Part shown: positions 1 to 9,213 of the stretch, piece by piece
Layout of the letters: each line of letters starts with the position of its first letter
Position numbering within the stretch: the first letter of the stretch is position 1
Assembly: GCA_965212505.1 (NCBI GenBank)
Contig: OZ243123.1
Span: 3,348,001 to 3,412,000, forward strand
Reading direction: 5' to 3'
From: JAHEKO01 sp965212505
Lineage (GTDB): Bacteria; Acidobacteriota; Thermoanaerobaculia; Multivoradales; JAHEKO01
Length of the DNA: 64,000 nt
Notes under the pieces: model-generated
The model's database searches: none
What the model was told of the DNA's origin: nothing
Seen by the model: the letters and a program-made list of their open reading frames with translations, nothing else
Made by a program: the position numbers and the translations under genes

Positions 1-822
1 GTCGAGGAGCTCTTCGCGCAGTACGGCGACGGTCTTGAACCCGACACCATCGTGGCGATTCTCGCCGGCGAGGGGACCGACTCCGAGCGCCTGCTCAGTC
101 GGATCATCTCGGGCGAGCTCGACGTCGACAAGATGGACTACCTGCTGCGCGACAGCCTGTACTGCGGGGTCCGCTACGGCACCTACGATCTCGATCGCAT
201 GATCGAGACGGTCTTGCCAATTCGCGACCCCGACACCGGCGCGTGGGGCATGGGCATCGACGAAGGCGGCGTGCATGCCCTCGAAGCGCTGGTCATGGCC
301 CGCTATTACATGTTCACTCAGGTCTACTTCAACCTCACCGGCAAGGCGCTCGAGCTGCACTTCACCGAGTGGCTGCGCGAAAGTGGCCGCACCTGGCCGA
401 GCGACGCCCAGAGTTTCCTGGAACACGACGACGTCTCAGAACTGGTCGAGATGCGAAAGTCGTCGAGCCGCCACGCGCGCGCCGTCGTCGACCGCAGCTA
501 CTTCCCGATGGCGTTCGAGACCGACGAACACCTGACGCGCGAGCAGAAGGCGGCGTTCGAGGCGCTCCTGCCGACCGTGCGCTCGGAGTTCGGGAGCGAC
601 CGACTGCTGGTCTCGAACTCCGCGAAAGACCCGCACCGTCTGGGTCAGAGTCGTGTCCTGGTGAGACGCTCGAGCGGCAAACTGACACCCATGGAAGAGG
701 CGAGCCAGTTCATGCGACACCTCTCGCGGATCGACCGTTATCGCGTCTACACGGCGCCTGAGTTACGAGGCGACGTCGCCAATCGGCTGAACGAGCTCTG
801 GGCCGGCGGACCGCAGGGCTGA
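1..822 (+). CDS. HD-domain phosphohydrolase, C-terminal part (5' truncated by window edge)
   Basis: The reading frame is open from base 1, so the gene starts upstream of the window and only about 273 codons are seen. The segment VDKMDYLLRDS (about residue 41 onward) is typical of the dGTPase-like HD superfamily (COG1078), where it follows the HD metal-binding core; that core itself lies outside the window. Family members are cytosolic metal-dependent phosphohydrolases acting on nucleotides such as dNTPs. The substrate here cannot be told. An internal GTG at 52 is possible but not needed as a start. The gene converges on the minus-strand SRPBCC gene, 10 bases beyond its stop. Confidence 0.8.
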   Translation, partial: VEELFAQYGDGLEPDTIVAILAGEGTDSERLLSRIISGELDVDKMDYLLRDSLYCGVRYGTYDLDRMIETVLPIRDPDTGAWGMGIDEGGVHALEALVMARYYMFTQVYFNLTGKALELHFTEWLRESGRTWPSDAQSFLEHDDVSELVEMRKSSSRHARAVVDRSYFPMAFETDEHLTREQKAAFEALLPTVRSEFGSDRLLVSNSAKDPHRLGQSRVLVRRSSGKLTPMEEASQFMRHLSRIDRYRVYTAPELRGDVANRLNELWAGGPQG

Positions 823-832
823 GCGGGCGCGG

Positions 833-1297
833 CTACGCTCGCAGCGCGGCTGCGAGACGCGCGGTGGCCTCGCGCCAGCGCCGCCGGTAGGCCTCCCAAA
901 CCGTGAGGCCCGTCGACAGCGAGAGGTGTTCGAAGCCCTGCTGGAGAACATCGAGCTCGGAGCCATCGGGCGCCTCGGCAACGGTCCACGTCAGCCGCGT
1001 GGGTGCCTTCCAGTTGTCGTCCATGCGGCGGAAGGCGAGGCTCCAGCTCTGGTGTTCCGTGAGCTCCAGCGTGTCGCCCCGTTCGGTCTGGGTCGAACCG
1101 TCGTCGCCAGCTCGCAGGAGAACCAGCGAGCCGTCCTTCTCGAGATCCACCTCGGCACGGTCGGCCAGCCAGCGCGTCAAGAGCTCCGGTTCGGTCAGCC
1201 AGCGCCAGATCTCGACCGGGGGAGCGTCCAACCGCTGTCGATGGCGCAGCTGAACGCCGGGGATGTCGCCTTCGCGAATCGCTTCGACCATGGGCAT
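833..1297 (-). CDS. SRPBCC (AHSA1-like) domain protein
   Basis: This is a 154-residue protein of the START/Bet v1-like SRPBCC fold. The pattern RLDAPPVEIWRWLTEP near the N terminus and the closing helix GLTVWEAYRRRWREA match Aha1/AHSA1-type domains, which bind hydrophobic ligands or modulate chaperones; no ligand can be assigned. The ATG at 1297 overlaps the TGA of the upstream kinase by one base (TGATG), so translation is probably coupled. A TTG one codon earlier and an ATG two codons later are alternative starts. It is the last gene of the sigma factor, kinase, SRPBCC unit. Confidence 0.75.
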   Translation of the reverse strand: MPMVEAIREGDIPGVQLRHRQRLDAPPVEIWRWLTEPELLTRWLADRAEVDLEKDGSLVLLRAGDDGSTQTERGDTLELTEHQSWSLAFRRMDDNWKAPTRLTWTVAEAPDGSELDVLQQGFEHLSLSTGLTVWEAYRRRWREATARLAAALRA

Positions 1298-4014
1298 CAA
1301 GGGCCGAGCTTAGCTCGGTACTCGGCGGCTTCCGAGGGCTTGCCCCAGGCCTCGTAGAGACGAACAACGCGAGCCGCCGCGTCTCGAGTGCGACGGTGCC
1401 CTTCGTGGAAGTTTTCGAGCACAAACTCGTAGCCCTCGAGCAAGAGCCGCTCCGCCTGATCGTACTGTCCCCTCTGGACTCGCAGCTCGCCGAGCAGAGC
1501 GCGCGCCTCCGCTGTGCGCCAGTGCGGCGTCTCGAAGCTCGCCTCGTAGAGCCCGATCGCTTCGTGAATGTAGGGCTCCGCCGCGGACGGATCGTAGCGT
1601 GCGAGATAGAGGCGACCGAGCCCCGTGAGCGACCATCCGAGGTCGGGACTATCCGGGTCGAGCGCCTCGCGGCGAACGCTCAGGGCGCGACGCAGATAGG
1701 TCTCCGCCTCGTCGAGGTCGCCCTGCTCTAAGAGCACGAGCCCCAGGTTGTTCATCATGAAGGCGACCCTCGGCGAGCCGTCGCCGAAGTGCGATCGCCA
1801 GATCTCGAGCCCCTGCCGATAGAGCTCCTCGGCACCGGCGAGGTCTCCCGTCTCGCGGAGCAGTCGGCCGACATTGTTGAGACTCTCACCGGTGTCGGGG
1901 TGATCGGGCCCGAGGATCGCCAAACGCGTGTCGAGCGACTCTCGGAACAGCGGCAGCGCCTCCTCGTAGCGACCCACAATCCCCAGAAAGACGGCCAGAT
2001 TGTTGGCGCTCTCCGCGGTACGCGGGTTGTCGTCTCCCAGCTCTCGGCGTCGCGTGGTGAGCGCCTGACGGAAGTTCTCCTCCGCCTCGTCGAAGCGGCC
2101 CGTCTGGACCAGCAGGATGCCGAGCTCGGATTGAATGTCGGTAAGCGCGGGGTCGCCAACCCCCAGGGCGCGACCGAGCACGTCGAGCGCCTGACGGAAA
2201 TACCGCTCGGCGCTCTCGTAGGCCTCCCCCTTGTCGTACGAGACCTGCGCCAGGTGCAGCAGACTGCGTGCGACCAGCGGATGTTCCTCACCGAACACTC
2301 GGCGCCGCGTTTCTAGCGACTGCTGCAGTAGCTCGTCCGCCTCGTCGTACTCGCCACGCTCGCGTAGCAGCACCCCGAGACTGTCTTGACTCTGCGCAAC
2401 CTGGGCGTCGTCGGAACCGAGGTGTTCGAGTCGGAGGTCGAGCGACCGGCGCAAGGCGCCCTCCGCCCATTCGACCAGCCCGAGCTTGCTGTAGACGTTG
2501 CCGATCGCCTCCATGAGGCTGGCCTGAACAATCGGCTGGCCGGCCAGCTCGGTATCGATCCGACGGCGGCCACGATCGAGGATCTCGCGAGCGGTGATCT
2601 CGTCGCCCCCCACCTGTTCGGGATCGGAAAGGCTGAAGATCTCCTGCAGGAAGGAGACAACCTCCTCGGCACGATCTCGTTCGCGCTGGGCTTGATCTCG
2701 CTCCTGCGCCAGCCGCCGAGCCTGGATCGCCATCGTGCCGGCGAAGCCGAGCAGCAGCAGGACAAAGGCGGCACCGACGGCGAGGGCCAACCGGTTGCGC
2801 CGGATGAACTTACCGGTCCGGTAGCCCAGGCTGTCTCGATGGGCCACGACCGGCAGGCCCGCGATATGCCTCCGCACGTCTTCGGAGAGCATCTCGACCG
2901 ATGCGTAGCGTCGCTGCGGCTCCTTGCGGAGCGCCATCATGGCGATGTTGTCGAGGTCTCCGCTCAGTCGACGGCGAAGCTGAGCCGGCCGGATGGCCGG
3001 GGTCTCCTCGGCCGACGTCGCCGTGGTCAGCTCGGTCGACACGGTGTCGACCGAGTCGAAGCGACTGACGACGGTGCTCGGCCGCTCGGGCTCGACTTCG
3101 AGGATCGCCTCCTCCACCTCCCGTGGGCTCTTCTTCTCCAGCTGATGAGGCAACGTTCCGGTGAGGAGCTTGTAGAGCAAGACACCCAGCGAGTAGACGT
3201 CGGTCGCCGTCGTGATGTGGCGACCTCGAATCTGTTCCGGGCTCGCGTAGGAGGGCGTCATCGGCCGGATGCGCGTGGCGGTGAACTCGACTCGCGCTGC
3301 AAACGCCTCCGGCTTGAGCAGTTTGGCGATGCCGAAGTCGAGAAGCTTGGGTGTGCCGTCCTCGGCGACGAGGATGTTGCTCGCCTTGATGTCGCGATGA
3401 ACAACCAGGTTCTGGTGCGCGTACTGCACAGCCGCGCAGACGGTCCTGAAGAGCTCCAACCGATCGACGACGGAGAGTCGACTCGTGCTGCAGTACTCGT
3501 CGATCGGGACGCCCTCGATGTAGTCCATCACGAAGTAGGGAGCGCCCCCCTCGGTGGTGCCGCCGTCGAGGAGCTTGGCGATGTTCGGATGATCGAGGCT
3601 CGCCAGAATCTGCCGCTCCGTACGGAATCTCCGGCGTAGTTCCTCCCCGTCGAGGTCTTGAGGGATGACTTTGAGGGCGACGAGCTTCTGGTACTCGTCG
3701 TCGTCTCGCACCGCAAGGTAGACCCGCGACATGCCGCCCTCGCCGAGTTTCTTCAGCAGCCGGTAGGGGCCGATCTTGCGACTCTTGAAGTCGTCCTCCT
3801 GTTCACGGATCAGTTGGCTGATCCCGCCCTCGACGACCGGTTCCTCGAGGAAGGAGCCCGAGCTGACATGAGCGCTCAGGAGGTCGCGGAGCTCGTTGTG
3901 AAGCGCCTCGTCGGCGCCGCTGGCCGCCGCGATGTAACTCTCGCGTTGTTCCTCAGGAAGCTCCAGTGCACTCTGGAAGATCTCCTCGAGCTGACGCCAA
4001 CGCTTAGGCTCCAC
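1297..4014 (-). CDS. Membrane Ser/Thr protein kinase with TPR sensor domain
   Basis: This 905-residue PknB-type kinase has the glycine loop LGEGGMSRVYLA, catalytic Lys in VALKVI (about 115), HRDIKASN (about 206), DFG (about 226) and SYASPEQ, so it should be active. One membrane helix follows at about 409-432. The C-terminal half is a long array of tetratricopeptide repeats (about 500-890), which in this topology lies outside the cytoplasm. I chose the GTG at 4014, not an upstream ATG at 4059. GGAGG sits five bases before it, and it overlaps the sigma factor stop by 11 bases. Such kinases adjoining ECF factors of the TIGR02999 type are common in Acidobacteriota and Planctomycetes. Substrate and signal are unknown. 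Confidence 0.9.
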   Translation of the reverse strand: MEPKRWRQLEEIFQSALELPEEQRESYIAAASGADEALHNELRDLLSAHVSSGSFLEEPVVEGGISQLIREQEDDFKSRKIGPYRLLKKLGEGGMSRVYLAVRDDDEYQKLVALKVIPQDLDGEELRRRFRTERQILASLDHPNIAKLLDGGTTEGGAPYFVMDYIEGVPIDEYCSTSRLSVVDRLELFRTVCAAVQYAHQNLVVHRDIKASNILVAEDGTPKLLDFGIAKLLKPEAFAARVEFTATRIRPMTPSYASPEQIRGRHITTATDVYSLGVLLYKLLTGTLPHQLEKKSPREVEEAILEVEPERPSTVVSRFDSVDTVSTELTTATSAEETPAIRPAQLRRRLSGDLDNIAMMALRKEPQRRYASVEMLSEDVRRHIAGLPVVAHRDSLGYRTGKFIRRNRLALAVGAAFVLLLLGFAGTMAIQARRLAQERDQAQRERDRAEEVVSFLQEIFSLSDPEQVGGDEITAREILDRGRRRIDTELAGQPIVQASLMEAIGNVYSKLGLVEWAEGALRRSLDLRLEHLGSDDAQVAQSQDSLGVLLRERGEYDEADELLQQSLETRRRVFGEEHPLVARSLLHLAQVSYDKGEAYESAERYFRQALDVLGRALGVGDPALTDIQSELGILLVQTGRFDEAEENFRQALTTRRRELGDDNPRTAESANNLAVFLGIVGRYEEALPLFRESLDTRLAILGPDHPDTGESLNNVGRLLRETGDLAGAEELYRQGLEIWRSHFGDGSPRVAFMMNNLGLVLLEQGDLDEAETYLRRALSVRREALDPDSPDLGWSLTGLGRLYLARYDPSAAEPYIHEAIGLYEASFETPHWRTAEARALLGELRVQRGQYDQAERLLLEGYEFVLENFHEGHRRTRDAAARVVRLYEAWGKPSEAAEYRAKLGP

Positions 4015-4585
4015 CGTTGCCTCCGTTGGCGAGATAGCGATAGAGCCACGCCTTGGCAAGGCTGAACTTCCGCGTCACCGTGGGCACGGAGATGCCCATC
4101 AGTTCACCGATCTCCGAGGACTTGAAGCCGCCGAAGTAGCGCAGCTCGACGATGCGAGCGAGCTGCTCGTCGATCTCGGCCAGGCCGGAGAGCGCTTCGT
4201 CGACCGCCACGACGTCCGAGCCCCTCTCGCTCGACACTTCGGGCGCATCGTCGAGCGAGACCCGTGGCGCCTTACCGCCGCGCTTCTCATATCGGTTGCG
4301 GCGCGCGTGGTCGACCAGAATTCGCCGCATCATCTGAGCGGCGAGGCCGAAGAACTGCAGACTGTTCTGCCACTTGACCCGCTTCTGATCGATCAGGCGG
4401 ATATACGCCTCATGGACCAGGGCAGTGGTCTGAAGCGTATGGTCGCTGCGTTCGCGTCGAAGGTACCTTGCCGCCAGCCGATGAAGCTCGTCGTAGACGG
4501 CAGGCATCAACTCCTCGAACGCATCCTGGTCGCCTGCGCTCCAGTCGACCAGTAGCTGCGTCAGATCACCCGCGTTCTCTGACAT
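4004..4585 (-). CDS. ECF-like RNA polymerase sigma factor (TIGR02999 type)
   Basis: This is a 193-residue sigma-70 family protein. Region 2 is visible as EELHRLA-like and LRRER segments followed by TALVHEAYIRLID and FFGLAAQMMRRILVDHAR, the hallmark of the TIGR02999/ECF 'X6' group. Region 4 (IVELRYFGGFKSSEIGELM then SVPTVTRKFSLAKAWL) carries the helix-turn-helix. The open frame reaches 4678, but the ATG at 4585 begins the conserved domain (MSENAGDLTQ) and is preceded by GGGAACCGGG. It overlaps the kinase gene. The pair suggests that the kinase and this sigma factor act in one signalling path, possibly through phosphorylation. No separate anti-sigma gene is present. Confidence 0.9.
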   Translation of the reverse strand: MSENAGDLTQLLVDWSAGDQDAFEELMPAVYDELHRLAARYLRRERSDHTLQTTALVHEAYIRLIDQKRVKWQNSLQFFGLAAQMMRRILVDHARRNRYEKRGGKAPRVSLDDAPEVSSERGSDVVAVDEALSGLAEIDEQLARIVELRYFGGFKSSEIGELMGISVPTVTRKFSLAKAWLYRYLANGGNGGA

Positions 4586-4757
4586 CCCGGTTCCCGTGGG
4601 CCCGTTCAGCAACTCGCCATCCCCTCGGCGATTCACCTCCCGGCCCGATCGACGGGGCAATTCAACCGAGGTCCGCACGATGCGAATCGCGTCTGAACTG
4701 CCCGCAAACCCCTTGCTTCTAGGCTAGCCAGTATAGACCACGGTGCCGTGCGCCCGA

Positions 4758-5669
4758 TCAGGAGCGACCGTAGAGCTGCCGGAGCGCACTCTCCGCATCC
4801 GGGTAGTGAAAGGCGAAGCCGAGATCGCCGAGTCGACTGGGTAGCGCTCGTTGGCCGTCGAGAACGAGCGTCGACATCTCGCCGAGAGCCAGCTTGAGCG
4901 CAAAGGCAGGGGCGGGCAGAAAGCTCGGACGCCGTAGAACTCTCCCGAGCACCCGACTGAACTCCTTGTTGGTCAGAGGGTTGGGCGACGTCAGATTGAA
5001 TGGCCCGCGAGCCTCGTCCGACTCGATCAAGAATCGGAGCGCCGCGACCTCGTCGGCGAGATGAATCCAGGGGAGCCACTGACGGCCGCCGCCTGCCGGA
5101 CCGCCTGCGAACAGTTTGAACGGCAGTGCCATTCGTGGAAGTGCGCCACCATCGACGGACAACACTACTCCCGTACGTGCAATCGCGCGCCGCACCCCGG
5201 ACGTCTCGACCGCTGCCGAAGCCTCCTCCCACGCCTGACAGGTGTGGCTCAGAAAGTCGTCGCCCGCCGCCGAGCCCTCGTCGATCTCCTCGTCACCGCG
5301 AGCACCGTAGTAGCCGACCGCCGAGCCCTGGACCAGGACGCGAGGCGAGGCACCCGAAACGATCGCCACGGCGATGGCGCCACTCGAGCGGACGCGGCTG
5401 TCCCGGATGAGGCGTTTGCGGTCAGCCGTCCATCGGCCGTCGCCGATGCCGGCGCCGGCGAGTTGCACCACAGCGTCGACACCGTCCAGAAGCGGCTTCA
5501 GGGCGTCGACGTTCTCGGCGTCCCACTGCGTGATCTGCACCGCTGGCGGCAGGTCCGCAGACCGCTTTCCACCCCGGCTGAGCACCCGCACCTGGTGCCC
5601 GGCCCCGAGCAGGTCTGCGGCCAGGGTACGGCCGATCAGGCCGGTCCCCCCGACGATCACGATCTTCAT
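4758..5669 (-). CDS. TIGR01777-family NAD(P)-dependent epimerase (SDR39U1-like)
   Basis: The 303-residue protein starts MKIVIVGGTGLIGR, a Rossmann dinucleotide-binding loop, and contains VVQLAGAGIGDGRW, GYYGARGDE and LPWIHLADEV, features of the SDR39U1/YfcH group (COG1090). The C-terminal DUF1731-like part includes LALGEMSTLVLDGQRALPSRLGDLGF. Members are soluble and their substrate is generally unknown. The gene stands alone on the minus strand, between the ABC exporter (stop at 5693) and the sigma factor. It is co-oriented with both. Confidence 0.88.
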   Translation of the reverse strand: MKIVIVGGTGLIGRTLAADLLGAGHQVRVLSRGGKRSADLPPAVQITQWDAENVDALKPLLDGVDAVVQLAGAGIGDGRWTADRKRLIRDSRVRSSGAIAVAIVSGASPRVLVQGSAVGYYGARGDEEIDEGSAAGDDFLSHTCQAWEEASAAVETSGVRRAIARTGVVLSVDGGALPRMALPFKLFAGGPAGGGRQWLPWIHLADEVAALRFLIESDEARGPFNLTSPNPLTNKEFSRVLGRVLRRPSFLPAPAFALKLALGEMSTLVLDGQRALPSRLGDLGFAFHYPDAESALRQLYGRS

Positions 5670-5692
5670 GTAGCGAGTATACGAGCCGCGAC

Positions 5693-7438
5693 TCAGACGG
5701 CCGCCAGCTCTTCTTCGAGCCTCTGACGCTCGTCGAGCTCAGCATAGAGGCCGCCCCGCTCGACGAGCTCGTCGTGAGTGCCGGTGTCGACGATCCTCCC
5801 CTCCTCGAGCACCACGATCCGGTCGGCGGTTCGAACGGTCGAGATCCGGTGGGACACGAGAAGGACGGTGCGCTGCGCGAGCAGCTCCTGAAGGTTCTCC
5901 AAGATGCGCTCTTCGGTCTGGGTGTCGACAGCGGAAAAACAGTCGTCGAGCAGGAGCACTCTCGGGCTCGCCAGCAGGGCTCTGGCAAGGGTGACGCGCT
6001 GCTTCTGGCCGCCGGAAAGGGTAATGCCCCGCTCACCGACGATCGTGTCGAGCCCGGCCGGGAAGTCCTCCAGATCCCGGTCGAGGCCGGCCATCTCGAC
6101 CACCTCACGAAGCTCGTCTTCCGAGGCGTCGCTCCGGGCGAGAGTGATGTTGGCGCGCACACTGTCGGAGAAGAGGAACGTCTCCTGAGGGATCACGGCA
6201 ACGGCCGACCGGAGCTCGGCGAGCCGCAGACGCCTGACGTCGACGCCGTCCAGATAGAGCGAGCCCTCGGGCGGGTTGACGAGTCGCGGAATCAGCGAAA
6301 GGAGCGTGCTCTTGCCCGAGCCGGTGCGACCGACGATCGCCACGGTCTCGCCGGCGCGAATTTGCAGGTCGATTTCGGAGAGGACCGGCGCCGTCTCGTC
6401 CGAGTAGCGAAACTCGAGACCACGAAGCTCGATTGCTCCGCTCGGCGACTCGATCTCCTCGAGCGGCTCTTCGTCCCGAATCTCCGGCGTCAGCTCCACG
6501 ATCTCTCCCAGCCGGCGGAGCGAAGCGCTCCCCCGCTGGACCAGATTGATCACCCAGCCGATGGCGATCATCGGCCAGATCATCTTCGAGAGGAAGAAGT
6601 TGAAGGAGACAAACTCGCCTACCGACAGCACCCCTCGGGTCGCGAGCAGGCCGCCGTAGGCGAGCACGGCGACAAAGCCAACGCCCACCAGAAGCTGAAT
6701 CAGAGGTCGCGAAGCGGTACTCCAGCGCGCGAGTCGCTTGTTGCGCTCGACGTACTCTCGGTTGAGCTCCGCGAACTGCCGCTCCTGAGAGCGTTCGCGC
6801 GCGTAGGCTCGCACCACGCGAACGCCTGCGAGGTTCTCTTGAGCCTGCGTCGTGAGCTCGGAGAACTGCGCCTGAACCCCGTCGAAGAGCACGTGAACTC
6901 GTTGGCCGATGATCTTGGTCGCCAACGCCACGAGCGGCATGGTGCTGAGCGCAACCAAGGTGAGCGGCAGGTGGATTCGCGCCATGAAGAAGAGCGCCCC
7001 GAGGCCGGTGAAGAGGGTGTTGGCGCTGTACATGATCGCTGGGCCACAGATCATGCGCACGGCCTGAAGATCGTTGGTCGCCCGCGCCATCAGATCGCCG
7101 ACTCGACTGCGCTGGAAAAACGCCAGCGGCAGCCGCGTCAGGTTCTCGAAGTAGTCGTCGCGGAATTCGAACTCGATGTCACGGCTCACCGAAACGAGCA
7201 GCATTCGCTGGAAGAACGTCAGCACGCCCTGGGCCATTGTCACGCCGATCAACAGCAGGGCGTAGCGAACGAGGGTCTCGGGCGACGCTTCGCCGACAAA
7301 CGCGTCGACGGCCGACCCGATCACCAGCGGTGCGGCCAAGCCGAGAGAGGCGGAGCCCAGGATGGCCAAAAGGCCGAGAGCGACCCGGCCGCGGTGCGGC
7401 GCGAGGAGCGGTAGGAGCGGAGCCAGATGCCGGAGCAC
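5693..7438 (-). CDS. ABC exporter half-transporter (MdlA/BmrC-like, altered Walker B)
   Basis: This is a 581-residue fused membrane-ATPase half-transporter with about six N-terminal helices (type 1 exporter fold, about residues 10-310) and a nucleotide-binding domain. The latter has Walker A GRTGSGKST, signature LSGGQKQR and D-loop SAVDTQTE. The Walker B reads VLLLDDCFS, so the usual catalytic Glu is Asp, as in the weak site of heterodimeric exporters. The GTG at 7438 lies one base after the trmB TAA (TAAcGTG) with GGGAG four bases upstream. This start gives the normal family length and removes a spurious 62-residue extension. Substrate unknown. A possible partner is the exporter ending at 21076. 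Confidence 0.88.
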   Translation of the reverse strand: MLRHLAPLLPLLAPHRGRVALGLLAILGSASLGLAAPLVIGSAVDAFVGEASPETLVRYALLLIGVTMAQGVLTFFQRMLLVSVSRDIEFEFRDDYFENLTRLPLAFFQRSRVGDLMARATNDLQAVRMICGPAIMYSANTLFTGLGALFFMARIHLPLTLVALSTMPLVALATKIIGQRVHVLFDGVQAQFSELTTQAQENLAGVRVVRAYARERSQERQFAELNREYVERNKRLARWSTASRPLIQLLVGVGFVAVLAYGGLLATRGVLSVGEFVSFNFFLSKMIWPMIAIGWVINLVQRGSASLRRLGEIVELTPEIRDEEPLEEIESPSGAIELRGLEFRYSDETAPVLSEIDLQIRAGETVAIVGRTGSGKSTLLSLIPRLVNPPEGSLYLDGVDVRRLRLAELRSAVAVIPQETFLFSDSVRANITLARSDASEDELREVVEMAGLDRDLEDFPAGLDTIVGERGITLSGGQKQRVTLARALLASPRVLLLDDCFSAVDTQTEERILENLQELLAQRTVLLVSHRISTVRTADRIVVLEEGRIVDTGTHDELVERGGLYAELDERQRLEEELAAV

Positions 7439-7439
7439 G

Positions 7440-8114
7440 TTACTCCCGTGCGCTCGTCGCCGCGAGGATGCCGCTCTCGCCCAGGGGGTGGAAGAGCGAA
7501 CTCTCCGGCCGAGGCTGCGCCCGAAGGCGCAGGATCGGTGTCCCGGCCGCGACGAATTTCGCCTCGTAGTTGGTGCGTGGCCCGTCCGGCCAGACGCCGG
7601 CGAGCCGCTCGACCTCGAGCCCAACGTGCGACTCGAGCACCTCGGCTACCTGCTCGCCGTAGTTCGTGTGATCGGTTGCGAAGTAGAGCGTGCCGCCCGG
7701 CCGGAGCACACTCAGCAGGAGGTCGATCGACTCCACGTCGAAGAGCCGGCGACGGCTGTGGCGGCTCTTCGGCCAGGGATCCGGATGGTAGATGTGCAAC
7801 GCCCGAGCGAAGTGGCGAGGCAGCGCGACGCTGATCAGGTAGAGCGCCTCAGCACGAGCGAGGAGGAGGTTGCCCTCGCCGCGGCGACGCGCTCGATCGC
7901 GCACCATGCGGTAGTACTTCGACACGATCTCGACCCCGAGGAAACCGACATCGGGCTCCTCAGCGGCACGCCGTAGGAGGTACGACCCCTTGCCGAAGCC
8001 GAGCTCGACCTCCCAGGCGCTTCGATTCGGAACGAGGCGCTCGAGGTCGAGCGGCAGGTCGAACTCGCCGAGCGACGCCTCGTGCTCGCCGACGCTGATG
8101 CGGACCGGGATCAA
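7440..8114 (-). CDS. trmB: tRNA (guanine-N7-)-methyltransferase
   Basis: This 224-residue SAM-dependent enzyme methylates G46 of the tRNA variable loop. Visible family motifs are ELGFGKGSYLLRRA (SAM loop), FLGVEI, HIYHPDPWPKSRH (the diagnostic tRNA-binding and catalytic motif), LRPGGTLYFATDH and the C-terminal RTNYEAKF. The open frame extends far upstream inside the overlapping guanylyltransferase. The TTG at 8114, overlapping that gene's TGA as TTGA, gives the normal family length, but no clear Shine-Dalgarno sequence precedes it, so the exact start is tentative. The next gene starts one base after the stop. Confidence 0.92.
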   Translation of the reverse strand: MIPVRISVGEHEASLGEFDLPLDLERLVPNRSAWEVELGFGKGSYLLRRAAEEPDVGFLGVEIVSKYYRMVRDRARRRGEGNLLLARAEALYLISVALPRHFARALHIYHPDPWPKSRHSRRRLFDVESIDLLLSVLRPGGTLYFATDHTNYGEQVAEVLESHVGLEVERLAGVWPDGPRTNYEAKFVAAGTPILRLRAQPRPESSLFHPLGESGILAATSARE

Positions 8115-9154
8115 AGCAGTTTGTCGTCGCCGCGACGCCCAAGCTCGGCGGTCACCTTGCGGACCTGCTCGGCCCGATCGCGCGGCACCACCAACACGGT
8201 GTCGCCCGTGCGGACCACGACCAGATCGCGCACACCGATCGCCACCACCGTGCCGTGGTCGGCATAGAGGAGGTTGTCTTCGGCATCGAAAGTCATCACC
8301 GGCCCGCGGGTGGCGTTTCCGGCGTCGTCCTTGGGCAGGAATTCGGCGAGCGCAGCCCAACCGCCGAGATCGCTCCAATCACAATCGAGCGGCAGAGCGA
8401 CAAGTTCGTCGAGGTGCTCCATGACGCCGAAGTCGATCGAGATGCGCGGCAGCTCTCCGTAGAGCCGGCCGATCTCGTCGGGGCGGCGCTCGATCTCTCG
8501 TAGACCGGCCGCAAGCTCTGGCTGATACTCGCCAAGTCGGCTCGAAAACGTCGAGCCGAGGAAGACGAAGATGCCAGCGTTCCACCAGTAGTTGCCGCTG
8601 TCTACAAACTGGGCGGCGGTCTCGGCGTCCGGCTTCTCGGTGAAGCGGCTCACACGACGCAGGCCGGTCTCCCCGTCGAGACGCTCGCCGAGCTCCAGGT
8701 AGCCATAGGCGACCTCGGGCCAGCGCGGCTGGACGCCGAGGGCGACGACCGCACCTTTGGCCGCGACGTTCCCTGCCTCCTCGAGGGTCACGCGGAACGC
8801 CTCCGCCATCCCCATTCGATGATCCGCCGGCATGACCGCCACCACCTGATCTCCGGCCGCCGCCTGGATTCGCTGAACGGACCAACCGATCGCCGCAGCG
8901 GTGTCACGCCCCTCGGGCTCGGAAAGGATCTGGGACGGTGGGACTTCGGGCAGCTGAGCCGCCACGTCCGCGGCGATCGCCTCGGTGGTCACCACCCAGA
9001 TCGAGTCCGCGGGAATCAGCGGATCGAGTCGGGCCACCGTCTCCTGGAGCAGACTCCGCTCTCCCTCGAGCGAGAGCAGCTGCTTGGGACGTGCTCGTCG
9101 ACTGAGCGGCCAGAATCGAGTGCCGCTACCTCCGGCGAGAATCAGCGCCTGCAT
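8111..9154 (-). CDS. manC: Mannose-1-phosphate guanylyltransferase
   Basis: The 347-residue protein makes GDP-mannose from mannose-1-P and GTP for polysaccharide or glycan synthesis. It opens MQALILAGGSGTRFWPLSR and then RPKQLL, the nucleotidyltransferase signature with its catalytic Arg and Lys. Further on it has VMPADHRM, RFTEKPD, NYWWNAGIFVF and the left-handed beta-helix start VGVRD-like segment VAIGVRDLVVVRTGDTVLVVP. It lacks the C-terminal phosphomannose isomerase domain of bifunctional ManC proteins. I prefer ATG 9154 to ATG 9172 because the conserved domain begins there. It overlaps trmB by a TTGA junction. Confidence 0.92.
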   Translation of the reverse strand: MQALILAGGSGTRFWPLSRRARPKQLLSLEGERSLLQETVARLDPLIPADSIWVVTTEAIAADVAAQLPEVPPSQILSEPEGRDTAAAIGWSVQRIQAAAGDQVVAVMPADHRMGMAEAFRVTLEEAGNVAAKGAVVALGVQPRWPEVAYGYLELGERLDGETGLRRVSRFTEKPDAETAAQFVDSGNYWWNAGIFVFLGSTFSSRLGEYQPELAAGLREIERRPDEIGRLYGELPRISIDFGVMEHLDELVALPLDCDWSDLGGWAALAEFLPKDDAGNATRGPVMTFDAEDNLLYADHGTVVAIGVRDLVVVRTGDTVLVVPRDRAEQVRKVTAELGRRGDDKLL

Positions 9155-9213
9155 GGCGTCGGAATCTATCACCGGAGCGGCCTCCGGGATGGGCGTCGGA
9201 GGGCCCGACGGAG

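Noticed and set aside
4015..4059. Longer kinase N terminus starting at ATG 4059
   Set aside because: The GTG at 4014 has GGAGG at the right distance and the added residues are a shadow of the sigma factor gene.
5249..5482. Small antisense ORFs over the epimerase and similar high-GC frames
   Set aside because: No start signals or family resemblance; typical GC-rich shadow frames.
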